DNA from: Aphrophora alni
Lineage: Eukaryota; Arthropoda; Insecta; Hemiptera; Aphrophoridae
NCBI GenBank assembly: GCA_963513935.1
Contig: OY740770.1
Span: 89,712,198-89,776,197, forward strand
Direction of reading: 5' to 3'
DNA length: 64,000 nucleotides
Translations under genes and position numbers: made by a program
Notes under the pieces: generated by a model
Told to the model about the DNA's origin: nothing
What the model saw: the letters and a program-made list of their open reading frames with translations, nothing else
The model's database searches: none
In this document: positions 1 through 11,881 of the stretch, piece after piece
Position numbering within the stretch: position 1 is the first letter of the stretch
How the letters are laid out: each line of letters starts with the position of its first letter

Positions 1-1151
1 AACACGTTGATAAATATGAATGTAATATGAATGTAAAATTATTATTGAATAAATATCAATGATCATGTTGGTTTGATTGTGATGATGTATTCAATAATTA
101 CTCAAGAAATATTTTTTCTACTTACTTTCAAAGAAATGTATATTGATTTTAGGTCAATATTTCACACACATTTTTACATCAAAAATATTGTTGCAGCATA
201 GACATACCAGACCTTATACCATGCATTTAATTAATTGTAAATCAGAATTGTCCTCATTTTGAAAATAATATATGAAGTCTATTCCATGTACACGTTTTTA
301 GCATAACTTTCAGACTTTTTATTGTTAACTATATTTTATATCTACATCTTATTTTAATAATGACAATGAAGTGTATATAGGATATTTTTTTCTTTATAAG
401 GTGATGAAAAATATTTAAATATATGAAAATGGCACCATAACAGTTTTTCCAATATATTCATTTTTTTTCCACGTAATAACAAAGCAAAACTTATAAACTT
501 ACTTTTCAGAACACATTGAATTTTTTCGAATCATAATATTTGATGCAAAATTAAACCGGGAAATCACAATCATAAATACAAAGACCGTATTCTTATAGCT
601 CAACCAAATACACATTTATGGCAAAGCCTAATTTTAGTTCGTGTTTTAATGTTGTGTTCTATTGTGTCCGTAAGCGCAACTCTTGGAGGTGAGGTTTTGG
701 TAAAAACACATAAATATGTGGTTATGCTTTACACATGCTATCAAGTTGTAAAAATATATTTTCAGTACTTGAGATAAGGTGAAGAATCACAATATATAGT
801 ATACTTCAATTGGATACAATACATTTTATTAGAATATTTCTCTAGTTATATGAATTTATTTATTTTTTAAGCCCAAAACATAACATCGTCACCGAATTTA
901 TGTACAAGTTATTGAGGTGTTAATTTAAAAAAAAAAATTAAATAAAAAATAATAATAAAAAAAAAAAAAAAAAATGAAAACTGAAAACGAATAATTATTT
1001 ATTCCATCTTAATTATTAATTAGTCAACTATTTTAAAACGGTTCTTAACTATTTTGACATTTATGAAACAATTACTGATTTATGTTGGTGTGGTTAAACC
1101 AATAACGGAAATATCACATGCAAGAAAAAATAAACATTCCACAAACGTAAC
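1..1151. other. AT-rich non-coding stretch
   Basis: No coding signal, RNA gene or repeat of note was found. A short A-rich low-complexity patch lies near 928-974. If the candidate terminal exon at 1183-1253 is real, this is 3' flanking DNA downstream of a minus-strand gene. Confidence 0.5.
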
Positions 1152-1157
1152 TTTATT
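1152..1157 (-). promoter_or_regulatory. polyadenylation signal AATAAA
   Basis: On the minus strand AATAAA lies about 25 nt beyond the stop codon of the candidate terminal exon and is followed by a T/GT-rich stretch, as expected for a cleavage and polyadenylation site. AATAAA is frequent by chance in DNA this AT-rich, so its value comes from its position relative to the exon. Confidence 0.4.
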
Positions 1158-1182
1158 TGTAACATGATGACGTCTCTACGTC

Positions 1183-1253
1183 TTATTCTTCGTCGTCTGT
1201 TATTGCATGTACAAATACATTCTTGACCTCTTGTATATCTACAGGCGGAATAT
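1183..1253 (-). CDS. candidate 3'-terminal coding exon, unknown gene
   Basis: Read on the minus strand, an acceptor (TTGTAACAG) preceded by a TACTAAG branch-point-like word opens a frame of 22 codons. The frame begins IPPVDIQEVKNVF and ends in an acidic tail TDDEE before TAA. The exon starts with two bases of a split codon, so the preceding intron would be phase 1. The stop is followed within 30 nt by AATAAA. The composition is unlike the surrounding AT-rich DNA: charged residues are balanced and there are no poly-F/I/Y runs. I do not recognise the protein family. The exon is too short to exclude chance, but acceptor, branch point, stop and poly(A) signal occur in the right order and spacing. 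The rest of the gene would lie at higher coordinates on this strand. Confidence 0.42.
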
Positions 1254-1514
1254 CTGTTACAACTAAAAATAATGACTTAGTAATTAAAACTTAATAGACT
1301 TATTTGGAATATAGGAGATCTTGACACCTGTATTATTTTATGTCAGATGTTCTAATAAGTGTTGTTTATTTCAAGTTAACACGTATTAAATTAAACACTA
1401 ATGGATATTTTTAAGACACCAGTACCGACATGATTATATACAAAACAAATATTTTTTTAAATGTTACTTTTATTAATAATAAATATAATATTTAATTTAG
1501 AAACGTTAACTTAC

Positions 1515-1583
1515 TGCATGTTTGGAGAGTAAAATTTGATCTATATAGCAATGGTTTGAGGATATGATCGACAGCAAACGTAA
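1515..1583 (-). CDS. tentative upstream exon of the same gene
   Basis: A strong donor (GCA|GTAAGT on the minus strand) ends an open frame that joins the 1183-1253 exon in phase 1 across a 261-nt intron. The joined frame reads VTFAVDHILKPLLYRSNFTL and then continues into the terminal exon. A weak acceptor (CTATTAG) would start the exon at 1583. The frame itself stays open back to 1620, where a TAA lies. The sequence contains an N-F-T sequon but no domain I recognise. Evidence is only splice signals and frame compatibility, so a chance open frame is quite possible. Confidence 0.25.
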
Positions 1584-1639
1584 CTAATAGATGTGGTTTT
1601 TCAACCAAATATTTGTTTTTTTAATTCTATTCAAAAATC

Positions 1640-4600
1640 AATATTTGACACATTTTTGAATAATACCATTCCATAATACATATGACAACACTTTTTTATC
1701 TATTGTTCATGCACTAGGGCAAAATTATAAAAATGGAAAAAAAAAAAAAAAAACGAAAAAAATTAATTTGTTATTATTTTAGCAAGTCAGATTTTCTGAG
1801 TCCATCAAAATATGCGTACTTAATGTTATGAAAACTTTCCTCTCCATAGGGACCACTATAATGAGTACAGTTGTAGAAATCCCGATGGAAACCAGTAGGA
1901 TCTACCCTTTTTATTAAATTGTCTTAGGGTAGGTTAATATTTTTCGTCTTTACTTTGAGGTTTCTCATAATCAAATATTGATCTCTTTTGAGCTCATGGT
2001 TTTTAGAGTATTCTAATGGTTGTGTCTATTTTATCTTTTTAAGTTGATAACCTAAAGTTTTTCAAATTTGCACAATAACAAATAAAATAAATCCTTTAAA
2101 AAAAAAAAAAAATAATAAAATTTTTTACATTTGTAAATAAAGCTCGATTTATTTTTGGTAATTTTGTTTAAAAGCACGGCTAAGCTAAAATTAAGAAGAA
2201 TGAACAAAATCGGCAAAACACTTAGTTGTTATATTCTTACGTAATAGAAATCCTGCTGAAAATAAATTTAAGAAGTTATATATATTTTATATATATATAT
2301 TTATATATACACTACCTTAAAAACACCTTAAAATTCATTATTATTTTAAACATATTTCTTTCTTTCAATTTGGTAAAAATTGTATTTCCAATAAAGAATG
2401 AATGTAATTATACTGATAGTTGTTATTTCTCAAAAACTGATTCAATTTAGAAAAACTATATTTTATAAAAAAATTTATATTTCTCAAAAAGTAAAAAGTA
2501 TAACCGTATTAAAATAGCTATTATTCATTGTTAATATTGATCCAATTTCCGTTTATTTACCTTACGTGCTAATAAATTTTGGAAACATTTTTTAGGACTA
2601 TAAAACATCCTCTTTGTATAGCCAATTATAATTTATTATCATTATGAATATTTCATGGGCTTTAGATATTATAGTGTTTTCTTTAATGAGATATACATAC
2701 CCAGTAGTTACTCGTTTGGCGAATTGGTTTAAACCTACAATAAACACCGAATCCGGAAACCAGGTTGGACCTTATCTATCTACATAAATATACATATATA
2801 AATATACATAAATATACATTACATAAATATATACATAAATAAATAAATATATAATATGTGTATATTTATTAAGAAGGCTCCTTTTTAGTATAGAATCATA
2901 ACGCACCTTTTCACAATAATGATTACATAAATTCGTTTTATTATCTTTGCAGTTACTAAGGATTTCTCTAATATACTATGTTTGTGTAATATACTTTTTG
3001 TTAGTTTCATTTTTACTTTAATGAAAAATAATTAGATATGTGTTATAACAAACTCTAATACTGATTATTTTGCTCCTTCATATAAGGGAGAGCACTCGCA
3101 ATCTAATTGACTAATTTCCCTCTGTTTTGTAACTTAAGTAAAACAAATATTTGTTTTAAAATCTCATCAAAATTCGTAATCTTCTTCATGAACATTTCAT
3201 CACGGACTTAATAAATTGAGATTTACTTCTACAAAATGAGATCATACCTGATAATGTAATGCAATATTATAAAACAAATTTTAAAAAAAGTACTTCACTT
3301 CTAGAGACATATTTAATTCTTGGATTTTACCAATGACGTTTTAACGAAATTTGTACTACGCTAGAATACTTTTGTTTCCATATAGAAGAAGTTAAGACAC
3401 TAAGAGTAGAAAACAGTCACTAATTAATTATGAGCTGTTACGTACTCTTCAAATTTGTTTCTGTGTTAGTACGTAAAAACTAGGAAATCTATATTTCAAT
3501 TATTATGGCAAATCACAACCTATTAATAGCTGATTTGATAGATATTGTTGATTGAAAAGGTTTGATGGAAATTCATTATCTCTAAGTAGATACTAAAACC
3601 TGCACTAAATAAGTGATTTTTCATTTTTGTTTTGCCTTATTATGGAATTTCACCGAGTACCGACTGTAGTCACACTCAATACAACAATTTTCCTATAAGA
3701 GAATTATGTTCTTTGAATACCATATGGAGATCATTTAATTCATCTCTATATATACAAATTGGTTAAAATGTACAACACTATTCTTCACAAAAAAAAAATG
3801 AAATAAAATGGAACATCTAATATTCAAAATGTAACATTTAAAAAATGTAACATTTTTAATATAATCGAAGGGTAAATAAACAATATCTCAAAGGTTAAAA
3901 GTATTTGCTGAGATTTAAAAGAACAATGAAATATGAGATTCAAAGATAAAGCTGAGAAAGTAAATATAACCTCAAAATTCGTATTTGGATAAGAATTCAT
4001 ATAAATGAAAATTTTAGTATTTCGGGATTTAAAAATAATAGTTAAATAACATTAAATTTACATATTAAAATCATTTAATGCTAAATTAAACAAAACCTAC
4101 CTATTTTCAAAACAAATAAATAATACAGCCAAATTTTATCCACAAGTTAACAGTAAGAACGTTTTCATTGTTCTTAAGATGTAAAGTCATTCATGTTTAG
4201 TGTAAATAATATTAAGAATTGTTTTTTAAAGCATTGTGTATAATTTAAATAAGTAATTTGTGTTAGAATATTAAATGAAGGTTGTAACTTGTAACCTAAC
4301 CAATAACAAGTGTGATTGAAACGATTAAATAAACTCTGACTACGGAAGGCTAAATTGTAGACCAGAAATAAGCGCCGGAGCGATCGAGTTGAAATAACGT
4401 AAACTAAAGTACATTCTATACATTCTATAAGAGATATTAAAATGGACATTCCCGATTTAAAAGAAACAATAATAAGTAATTCGAAGTTGGATATGCTAAT
4501 AAACAGTTTAAAATACGTAAAATATACAGTTAAGAACAGTGAACACACATTTTGGAAAATAATGTGTACGTGAACCAAAAAGTGTACCTGTTGGTCATAG

Positions 4601-7600
4601 GATAATCAACACAATTATTATAGTAATGGCCGTGAGTTAATTGTAGAGCGCCATATTATTTTGAATTTTTGATGGGGTTCCTTTTAAGAACTTCTAATTT
4701 TGTACCCACAAGGTGAAGATGTATTTGCTAGATGTTTTTAATTTTCATATAAGAGAATAAAGAAACAATGAACATATTGTACTTACCTAGTAGTATTATA
4801 ACTAAAACATGCAAGAATAATATTATTTTTAAATAGTAAGTTACAACCAATGAACAGTAATTAAAATACAGTCACCAACATTAAGGTAATATCCAGCTAA
4901 TTTGTTATATATATTCTAAATTATAATTAACTTCGAATAAATAAAAGTGAATAGAGTTGTATAAAATCTCATATTAAACAAATTAAACATATTAATTATA
5001 ATTATTTAGACATTCAAAAACTTCAGTTGAAAAGCTGAATAAATAACTTAAGCAAGAATTAAAGGGTCAGACAATGCGACCGACACTCCATACTGCTACA
5101 ACCAAACCGGAAACAGGAAACATTCAATACAGTAGACATTGTTTGCAACTAAATTATCTCCATTCAATATTTAGTAAAAATTGATAGATTTAAATTTGTT
5201 AATCCATTAATATTTTATCCAAAATTAGAATTATTAAATGAAAAAAATCAAAACATAAGTAATTTTTAGAATTTTAAAGTTGAATTCTAACAATTATTTT
5301 AAAATATTATCAACAATATAAATTTCAAAAATTTAAATACAAAATATTCCAATTTGATACTCTTCTTATTCAAGTGTCTACTAAAGTATTTGTGATTATT
5401 TTTTTGGGGGAAAAGAGAGAGAAAAAAAAAAAAAACCTTTCATTAGATACTCGTACGGAAATTTATTTTTCAAAGATAAATATAAATATGTAAGTAAAAT
5501 AAATATCTGTATAACGTGGTTTTACGTAGGTCAGATGAGAGATAGATGTAGTTGATATTCTTTTAAAAACTAGCTTAATATTTAATTTCGTCATTTAATA
5601 CAGACGCTTTAATTAGCTGACATAATAACTAGTTGAGGAACCAGATACAACAGATATGGAAATACTTGAGATAAATTCTGTTAAGATGAATAAAAGAGAT
5701 AGAATTTGTAATTAACTAAACCCACCTAATTGCTAATGGAAGGAAAGGAAGAGGGAGTTCGTGGGGCATAAGAAGTTTATACAAAATGTAATTTCTGTTT
5801 ATAACGAAACTTTCCACTTCGTATATGTAGACAATTATTGGTCTTTTTCATGGCGTGACTTATAAGATAAAACTGAATATTTAAATGTTTAGGTTGGCAA
5901 CGATTCATACATTAAAGACTAATAAGAACAAAAGTTGTCCACACTTATATATTATAAAAAATGTTTTACATGCGTTGACACTGTTCATGCGACTTATAGC
6001 ATTTATAAAACACTGATACATGAAACATTATTTTAAAAAAACATCATTAATTTATGTTAGCTTTGTCATAGAACAGTGGTATTGAACATATACACGTCAG
6101 TTGCTTCTAGTAACCTCAGAAAGACAATAGAAGAATGAATGGCGATTAGGTTCAAAAATATATAATAATTTTCTAGTTATAAATTGTTGTTTAAAGAAAA
6201 AACCTTCGAAACATAGTCGCCTTTGAAAAAAAGGAACTTAATATAGCACAATATAAAAAGCCCTAGCCATCGAATATTCTCAACGGCCAGTGTTAGAAAA
6301 GAAGAAGAGTTAATTAAGAGAGACGTTATAGGGAAGATGAAACATCGTGACGTAGACCAAAGATATAAGAAAAATATGTAAATACAGGTAGGATCCATCT
6401 AGATAACCAAGATTGCACTTACTCCCTATGGATATCCCTAAGTGACACAACCTAATACATATGATATGTATATGATTAATGAATATGAAATTGGAGATTT
6501 ACTCGATTTATAAAAGTAACGGTCCGGAATCCAGGTATAGTTTATCTCCATTAAGAACAAATATATGTATTGCAACAATGTAGTAGACAATACTTTAAGT
6601 TACCTTCCGTTATAGATGGAAAATTTTAAAAAAAATTAATACTTTGATTCCATCAGTTGAATTATAAATTATGACGAAAACACCTAATAGCATCATTTGT
6701 TATAATACGGATTTGATTTTATAACGTTAATCTACAAACAATCAGTAGCTGATAATAATTTATATAATTAATTTGTCTATAAATAAACCGTCTGATTAAA
6801 ATATTATGATTATTTTGTAAAACGTTGTTCCTAGATAAATTCTATTTCAACTTTTTTTTTAAATTATGTTTAATAACTTCCTTACCAAGAAATATTTTCA
6901 TTTGCCTCGTCATAAAACAGAAAATTATTGATTAATATTGTAATTTCATTTTTATGTTTACTTTTGATAAGCTAATTTAGAATACGCCATAATAATAAAA
7001 AGTACATTTCACAATTTTCATAGTTTATTAACGATGTATTTAATCTGCTTCAATAATTTCAATTAGGAAAAATATAAAAACTATGGTATTTTTAGAACTT
7101 ACATTAATATTATAATACCCCATCGAAATATAATTAGTTTCATTTAGAAAAGAACAGTCCATTTTTTATCAATATTATAAGGACAAGGAATACAATATAT
7201 AAATAGTAAGAAGAATTGACATCTCACCCCTCATACTAAATGAATAAATTACCACACTGATTGTAGTTTGACAGGTAAACATTACACTTGTCCGCAAATG
7301 AATGATGCGTTCGGCTCCAACTTCTAGACTACATTGATCAATTTAATGTTCAGAACTGCTTTACTGCCACTGAATTGAGTTTCACAACGGCACTTTATAT
7401 TTAGGTAGACTGATTGTTTTAGTTACTCCAACTGATTGCAAAACCTGACCTTCAGCAAGTACATTAACAGAGATGATGTTAATAAAAACGTTATCTAGTC
7501 TTTGTTTCAGAATTCTACTTTTCGTACTTTCGTTCCTAATTCACTGAAACTCGGATGTTTCGTAGAATTAGGCGTTTAAGTTTCGTAGCCGAAAGAAAAA

Positions 7601-8880
7601 ATTGTCCGATTTCCTTATCAGTTAATTTTCAAACTTTTTCTCACTTCTTTTTGCAATCGCCATTTTACTAAATTTCCTTCAATATTTTATTCTGGGATTT
7701 ACATTTTATTTCTCTTTAATTATTATTATTTATTAATCTAAAATTTTTATTCTTCATCTCTTTCCATTTTTCCCCAAAAGTTGTAAAAACTATTAATTTT
7801 TATTTTGGTGTGGAATACATTTTTTACTCAATTCGTCATTCCTTTCAAATATCTTAATATCTCTGTAACCTTATTCGAAATTTCTTTTGTCCTAATTATA
7901 GTTACATAACTTTTTAATATAACCTTTATTCCTAAATTATTTTTTAGAATATCATTTTCTTAGATCACCATGTAGTTTATGGAAATATATTTTTTGAATT
8001 TTGACTAATTTTCAAAAAAATTACTTTCTTACTTTGCCTTTAACTTTAATTACGTCATTTGTTATGAAATATTAGTATTTATATATTAATTGCGTACAAT
8101 TTGTACTAGCATTACATTATATTAAAACCTTTTATTTCATAATTTCAAAATTCATCAAATACTGATTTTTCATTTCAAAATTACTAACTTAAAAACTCCC
8201 CGTTTCAACGGGTTCACGAATCGTAACGTCAGACCGAAGTCATAGTACACATCCACAACCTCGTTCAAAGCACGAAAGCTTGATTCTACTGAATAAAATC
8301 CTTGCATGTTAAACTGAATTCTAGCTAATTTTTAAAAGTCCACAAATACAAATCTTAAACAATAATATTTCCTTTGTAATAAATAAGAAATATAAATATT
8401 ATAACAAACATTTTCACGTAATTTTATTAAAAATTCCATTTTCAAAATTTCATATAATCACCCTTACAATTATTAAATGAGATAAGCCACTTACACAATA
8501 CAATTCATTTAGTTTAAACCTGTATTTTTTATTTTATCACGTAGAGATTATTTTTTAATACTGTTTTATGAAAGATATTTAAGAGAACGAAACCTATTAA
8601 TTTCATTCACAGATAATATTAAAATAAATGAATAAATTTCATTTCAAATTTTAAACCATTTCCCAAAACTCAATGAAAATACAAACTTAATGTGATTATG
8701 TTATAACTTAAAGACCAACCTAAAATATTCATATTTAGTTCATCGAATTATAAATTGGTTCAATCCCATGTGGAGAAATACATATTTTTAATTGGGTAAT
8801 AATAAAATACCTTATAAAAATAATTTAGGAATATTATGTTACAATTAATTAATTATTAGACAACACATTTTTCAAACTAA
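1640..8880. other. long AT-rich intergenic or intronic stretch
   Basis: No convincing gene is visible. Open frames here (2226-2450 +, 4174-4578 -, 6177-6398 -) encode hydrophobic, F/I/Y-rich strings typical of translated AT-rich DNA. Imperfect TA-rich runs occur around 2276-2300 and 2790-2860. One copy of the PLE-tail-like motif lies at 3641-3671. A short ATG-initiated plus-strand frame at 4442-4573 (MDIPDLKETIISNSKLD at its start) has a less biased composition but no further support. Confidence 0.5.
3641..3671 (-). repeat. PLE-tail-like motif, diverged copy
   Basis: The plus strand has TGGAATTTCACCGAGTACC followed by GACTGTAGTC. It resembles the motif at 31822-31849 next to the Penelope-like fragment and at 57013-57040. 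Only short AATAAG/CTTATT arms flank it. This is probably a diverged terminal fragment of the same family. Confidence 0.3.
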
Positions 8881-8882
8881 TA

Positions 8883-8888
<6 letters not shown>

Positions 8889-8940
<52 letters not shown>
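8889..8940. repeat. (TA)n microsatellite
   Basis: Alternating TA run with a single phase break near the middle. Long TA arrays recur through the window. Confidence 0.9.
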
Positions 8941-8944
<4 letters not shown>

Positions 8945-9018
8945 CAATAAATAATTTATAAATAAATATTGAGCTAGAGTTGTGAGATAGAAAAAAGTGG
9001 AACAAATGATAAATTAAA

Positions 9019-9205
9019 AATTACGTTTACATAATCAAACGCATTTGAACGACAAAGTCGCTATTCTCAGTGATTCATAAACTAAACTATATAAACCATA
9101 ACTTATTAAGTATAGTTAAGGTATCTCAATGAAGAAGGCGAGTTTGCCGTTGAAATGTTTTAAATAATGTGAACGTAAATTTTGTGAGATTTTTTGTTCG
9201 CGTAT
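9019..9205. repeat. inverted-repeat module, family A (copy 1)
   Basis: Two diverged arms face each other around about 9113. The left arm on the minus strand reads CTGAGAATAGCGACTTTGTC and continues into a GTTTACGTAA-like end. The right arm on the plus strand carries CAATGAAGAAGGCGAGTTTG followed by GCCGTTGAAATG and GAACGTAAATTTTGTGAGAT. The same pair in the same orientation recurs at 51405-51640. The arm core, a TGANGA word, a short G/C stem and GAAA, recalls the core of small self-cleaving or hairpin-bearing retroelement ends, but I cannot assign it. Confidence 0.5.
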
Positions 9206-11812
9206 TATTCTATCTTATTCTTTTTTGATTAGAATACCACATAAATAAATGTGATAACTATATTATTATATACATCCCTTAAGGCCACATAATAAGTATT
9301 ACCAAAGATCTTGTGTTGTAAATAGTTTCATTTACAATGGGGTATAAAATAATTAACGCAGTACCTTAAATCATTACGTTACTTTTTACGTACAAGTCTT
9401 TTATACACAATTCAAGACAATCTCACAAGTAACAAGAAAATTGTCTCGTGAAAGTCCCCCAGAAGACCCATTAATAAACTTAGAGACGTCCAGATACTGC
9501 AGGACTTGGAACAAAATCGATTTTGTCTTTACTTGTAAAAACATTCCTTCAGGACATGTAATCAAAAATGAAATAATTTAACAAAACGACGAGAGTCAAG
9601 GTTAATAATGATAAATTATTGAACATTTAAGTTAGCAATGAGAAACAACATGTAAAACAAATCTACAAACCGTAATATTTAAAATTTGTCAATATTAAAG
9701 AACTAAAATAAATATTCTAGGAGTCATCATTATCGTTGAAAACGGATGATTTCAAATTTTTACTTCATTTTTTAAAGTAATTTAAACTTTAAAAAATAAA
9801 TAATTTGCCTTTCTTAAAGAATGATTTTAGAAATACATGAAATACTCAGTGAAAATTGTCTTAAGACAGTCTTGAATGATCCAAATATTTATATTATTGT
9901 ATTCATTAGCCATTCGTCATTCGTTATAATTGTACAACCAATTGTAGTAATATATATTGTAAAATGTTTGGAACAAATTTTATCACGACATAAATTTCGA
10001 AATGCAAATTTGGTTACAAGAAAAGTATTTTAATTGATGTGATCTCTAATGATAAAGTTTATTATATTTTCTTAATTACATCATATGAAACTAAAACAAA
10101 CAGAATTTTAACTTTTTTTTTAACTTGCCAAAAAAAAAGGCTACTTGAAATTTTTATTTAATTAATTTAAAATATTTACCTCTAGTTCAATAATTAAAAT
10201 CATATAACATTTTATAAATACGTTTTGTTTTACTTGAGTATGACTACAAGTTGCATGATGAATCGATTGACTGAACAATAATGTCGTTTATAACTTACTT
10301 AATTAAAAATCAAATCAAAGGAATTCGTATGGAGTTAGTTGAACTGTACTTACTGACTACAGTCTCGTTAGAATACTTATTAAGAGGGGAATATGTTATA
10401 TGAAAAATGAGTAATAAGTTGACCGTTTTACGTCATGCCATAACAATTTAAATAAAAGAATAAATGCCTTTGTAACTTCTATTAATATTTGTGAAATTAC
10501 AACACAATGAAACAGAACAATTCTAAATAAAACCATGAAGTAAAGGCAGATGAGACAATCACTTGGCTGTGTGCATGTTTTGTCTCAATTGGTAAAATTA
10601 ATGAAACTGTTTGTTCTGTAAACAGCATTTATATTAAAGAATATCAAGTAAAAACGATAAACTGAATCTTTCAAGATATTATCAATCGTGATGTGATCTG
10701 TTTCCAGTCAAGTCCATGGCGATAAATATCCACACAGTGATGAAGAAATATATTTACAAAAATAATTATTTTGTATTGTTGTGAAATTTGTAAACAAATA
10801 TACGTGTTTATAATTTGTATGATCAGTAAAACGTTTCAGTTAAATTATTTGGGACGTATTATATGTGTCAGTTTTTCAGAGTTTGTTAGACAACGTTATT
10901 CTTGAGGATGATTATAGAGTGTGTTTATGGTTTAAAATGTTATACAATCAATGATTGAGGATATTTGTAATAATTGTTTGTTTACGACAGGAAGTGAGTT
11001 GATCCATCAGTCAACAAACGAGTCAATGAGTCATTGTGTCAATGGAGTCGGTCATTAGACAAATATTTTTATAGTAGATACGGTAACACTGTGAGTCAGC
11101 TTGTTAGATATTTATTTAATTACTCATTAATGGTAAAAATAGTGCCGCCGTGATCACAGAGTCTTCTTAACATACACGACCAGTAAAACATTGAGTGAGA
11201 TGTAAAAGCAGTCTATTAGAGATTCAGTTTATTTTTAGTCAGTCAAAAAATGAATAATTTTTGACGGTCACTCTGAAAATTAATAGTTGCAGAGCATATA
11301 TGTACTTTGATAATGGAAACCATTACAAGATAATATAACTTGACAAATTACATAGAGCGTAATTAAACTTTACTAAAAGTTTTAGTAATAGTATTTGTAA
11401 ATTAAACTATAATGAACAGGGTTTTAAGTTAATTACACAACAATTACATGAAATAAAACAAAGAATACCTACTGTAATTGACATAAAGTGTCTCTAATAC
11501 ATTTAATTATGGTAATTAAACGACTGATATGTGCATTTAATCTATTCGTGTTTAACCTATTGTGTTATTTTACAAATTGATTCCCAATTTAAATTATAAA
11601 TAACTAAATAAAGAGATGTGTTTTACGCGTATAGATTACATATATAATTACCAGGAAAACTGGATCAGTTTTAATAATACGAGATAAATAATTTGATATT
11701 TTATTGATTTCAATAATGAACACCAGATGAAGTTAATTTGAACATAGAAAAAACTATAAAGGTTTTGAAAAAACTAAACAGAAAACAACAACTGATTATT
11801 ATTACTATGTAA

Positions 11813-11818
<6 letters not shown>
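9206..11818. other. AT-rich stretch with one dispersed repeat
   Basis: Apart from the dispersed repeat at 9410-9570, no gene is visible. The ORF at 9821-10033 has biased composition and no support. Around 10985-11260 the sequence is enriched in AGTCA/TGACT-type words, possibly a degenerate short repeat. Confidence 0.4.
9410..9570 (-). repeat. dispersed repeat with protein-like minus-strand frame (copy 1)
   Basis: This segment is homologous to 15511-15665. Both share AGAGACGTCCAG, GGACTTGGA and GTAAAAAC blocks in the same order. On the minus strand this copy has a continuous frame of about 47 codons with a non-biased composition, including the string LDVSKFINGSSGGLSRDNF, ending in TAA. The second copy translates similarly (LDVSTFIDGPPGKHF) but is broken by stops. 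It could be part of an unrecognised transposon protein, or a non-coding repeat that happens to be open in this copy. Confidence 0.5.

Positions 11819-11880
<62 letters not shown>
11819..11880. repeat. (TA)n microsatellite
   Basis: About 30 perfect TA units. Confidence 0.95.

Positions 11881-11881
<1 letters not shown>

Noticed and set aside
4174..4578. 134-codon minus-strand frame
   Set aside because: Hydrophobic F/L/I/Y-rich composition of random AT-rich DNA, no domain, no splice context.
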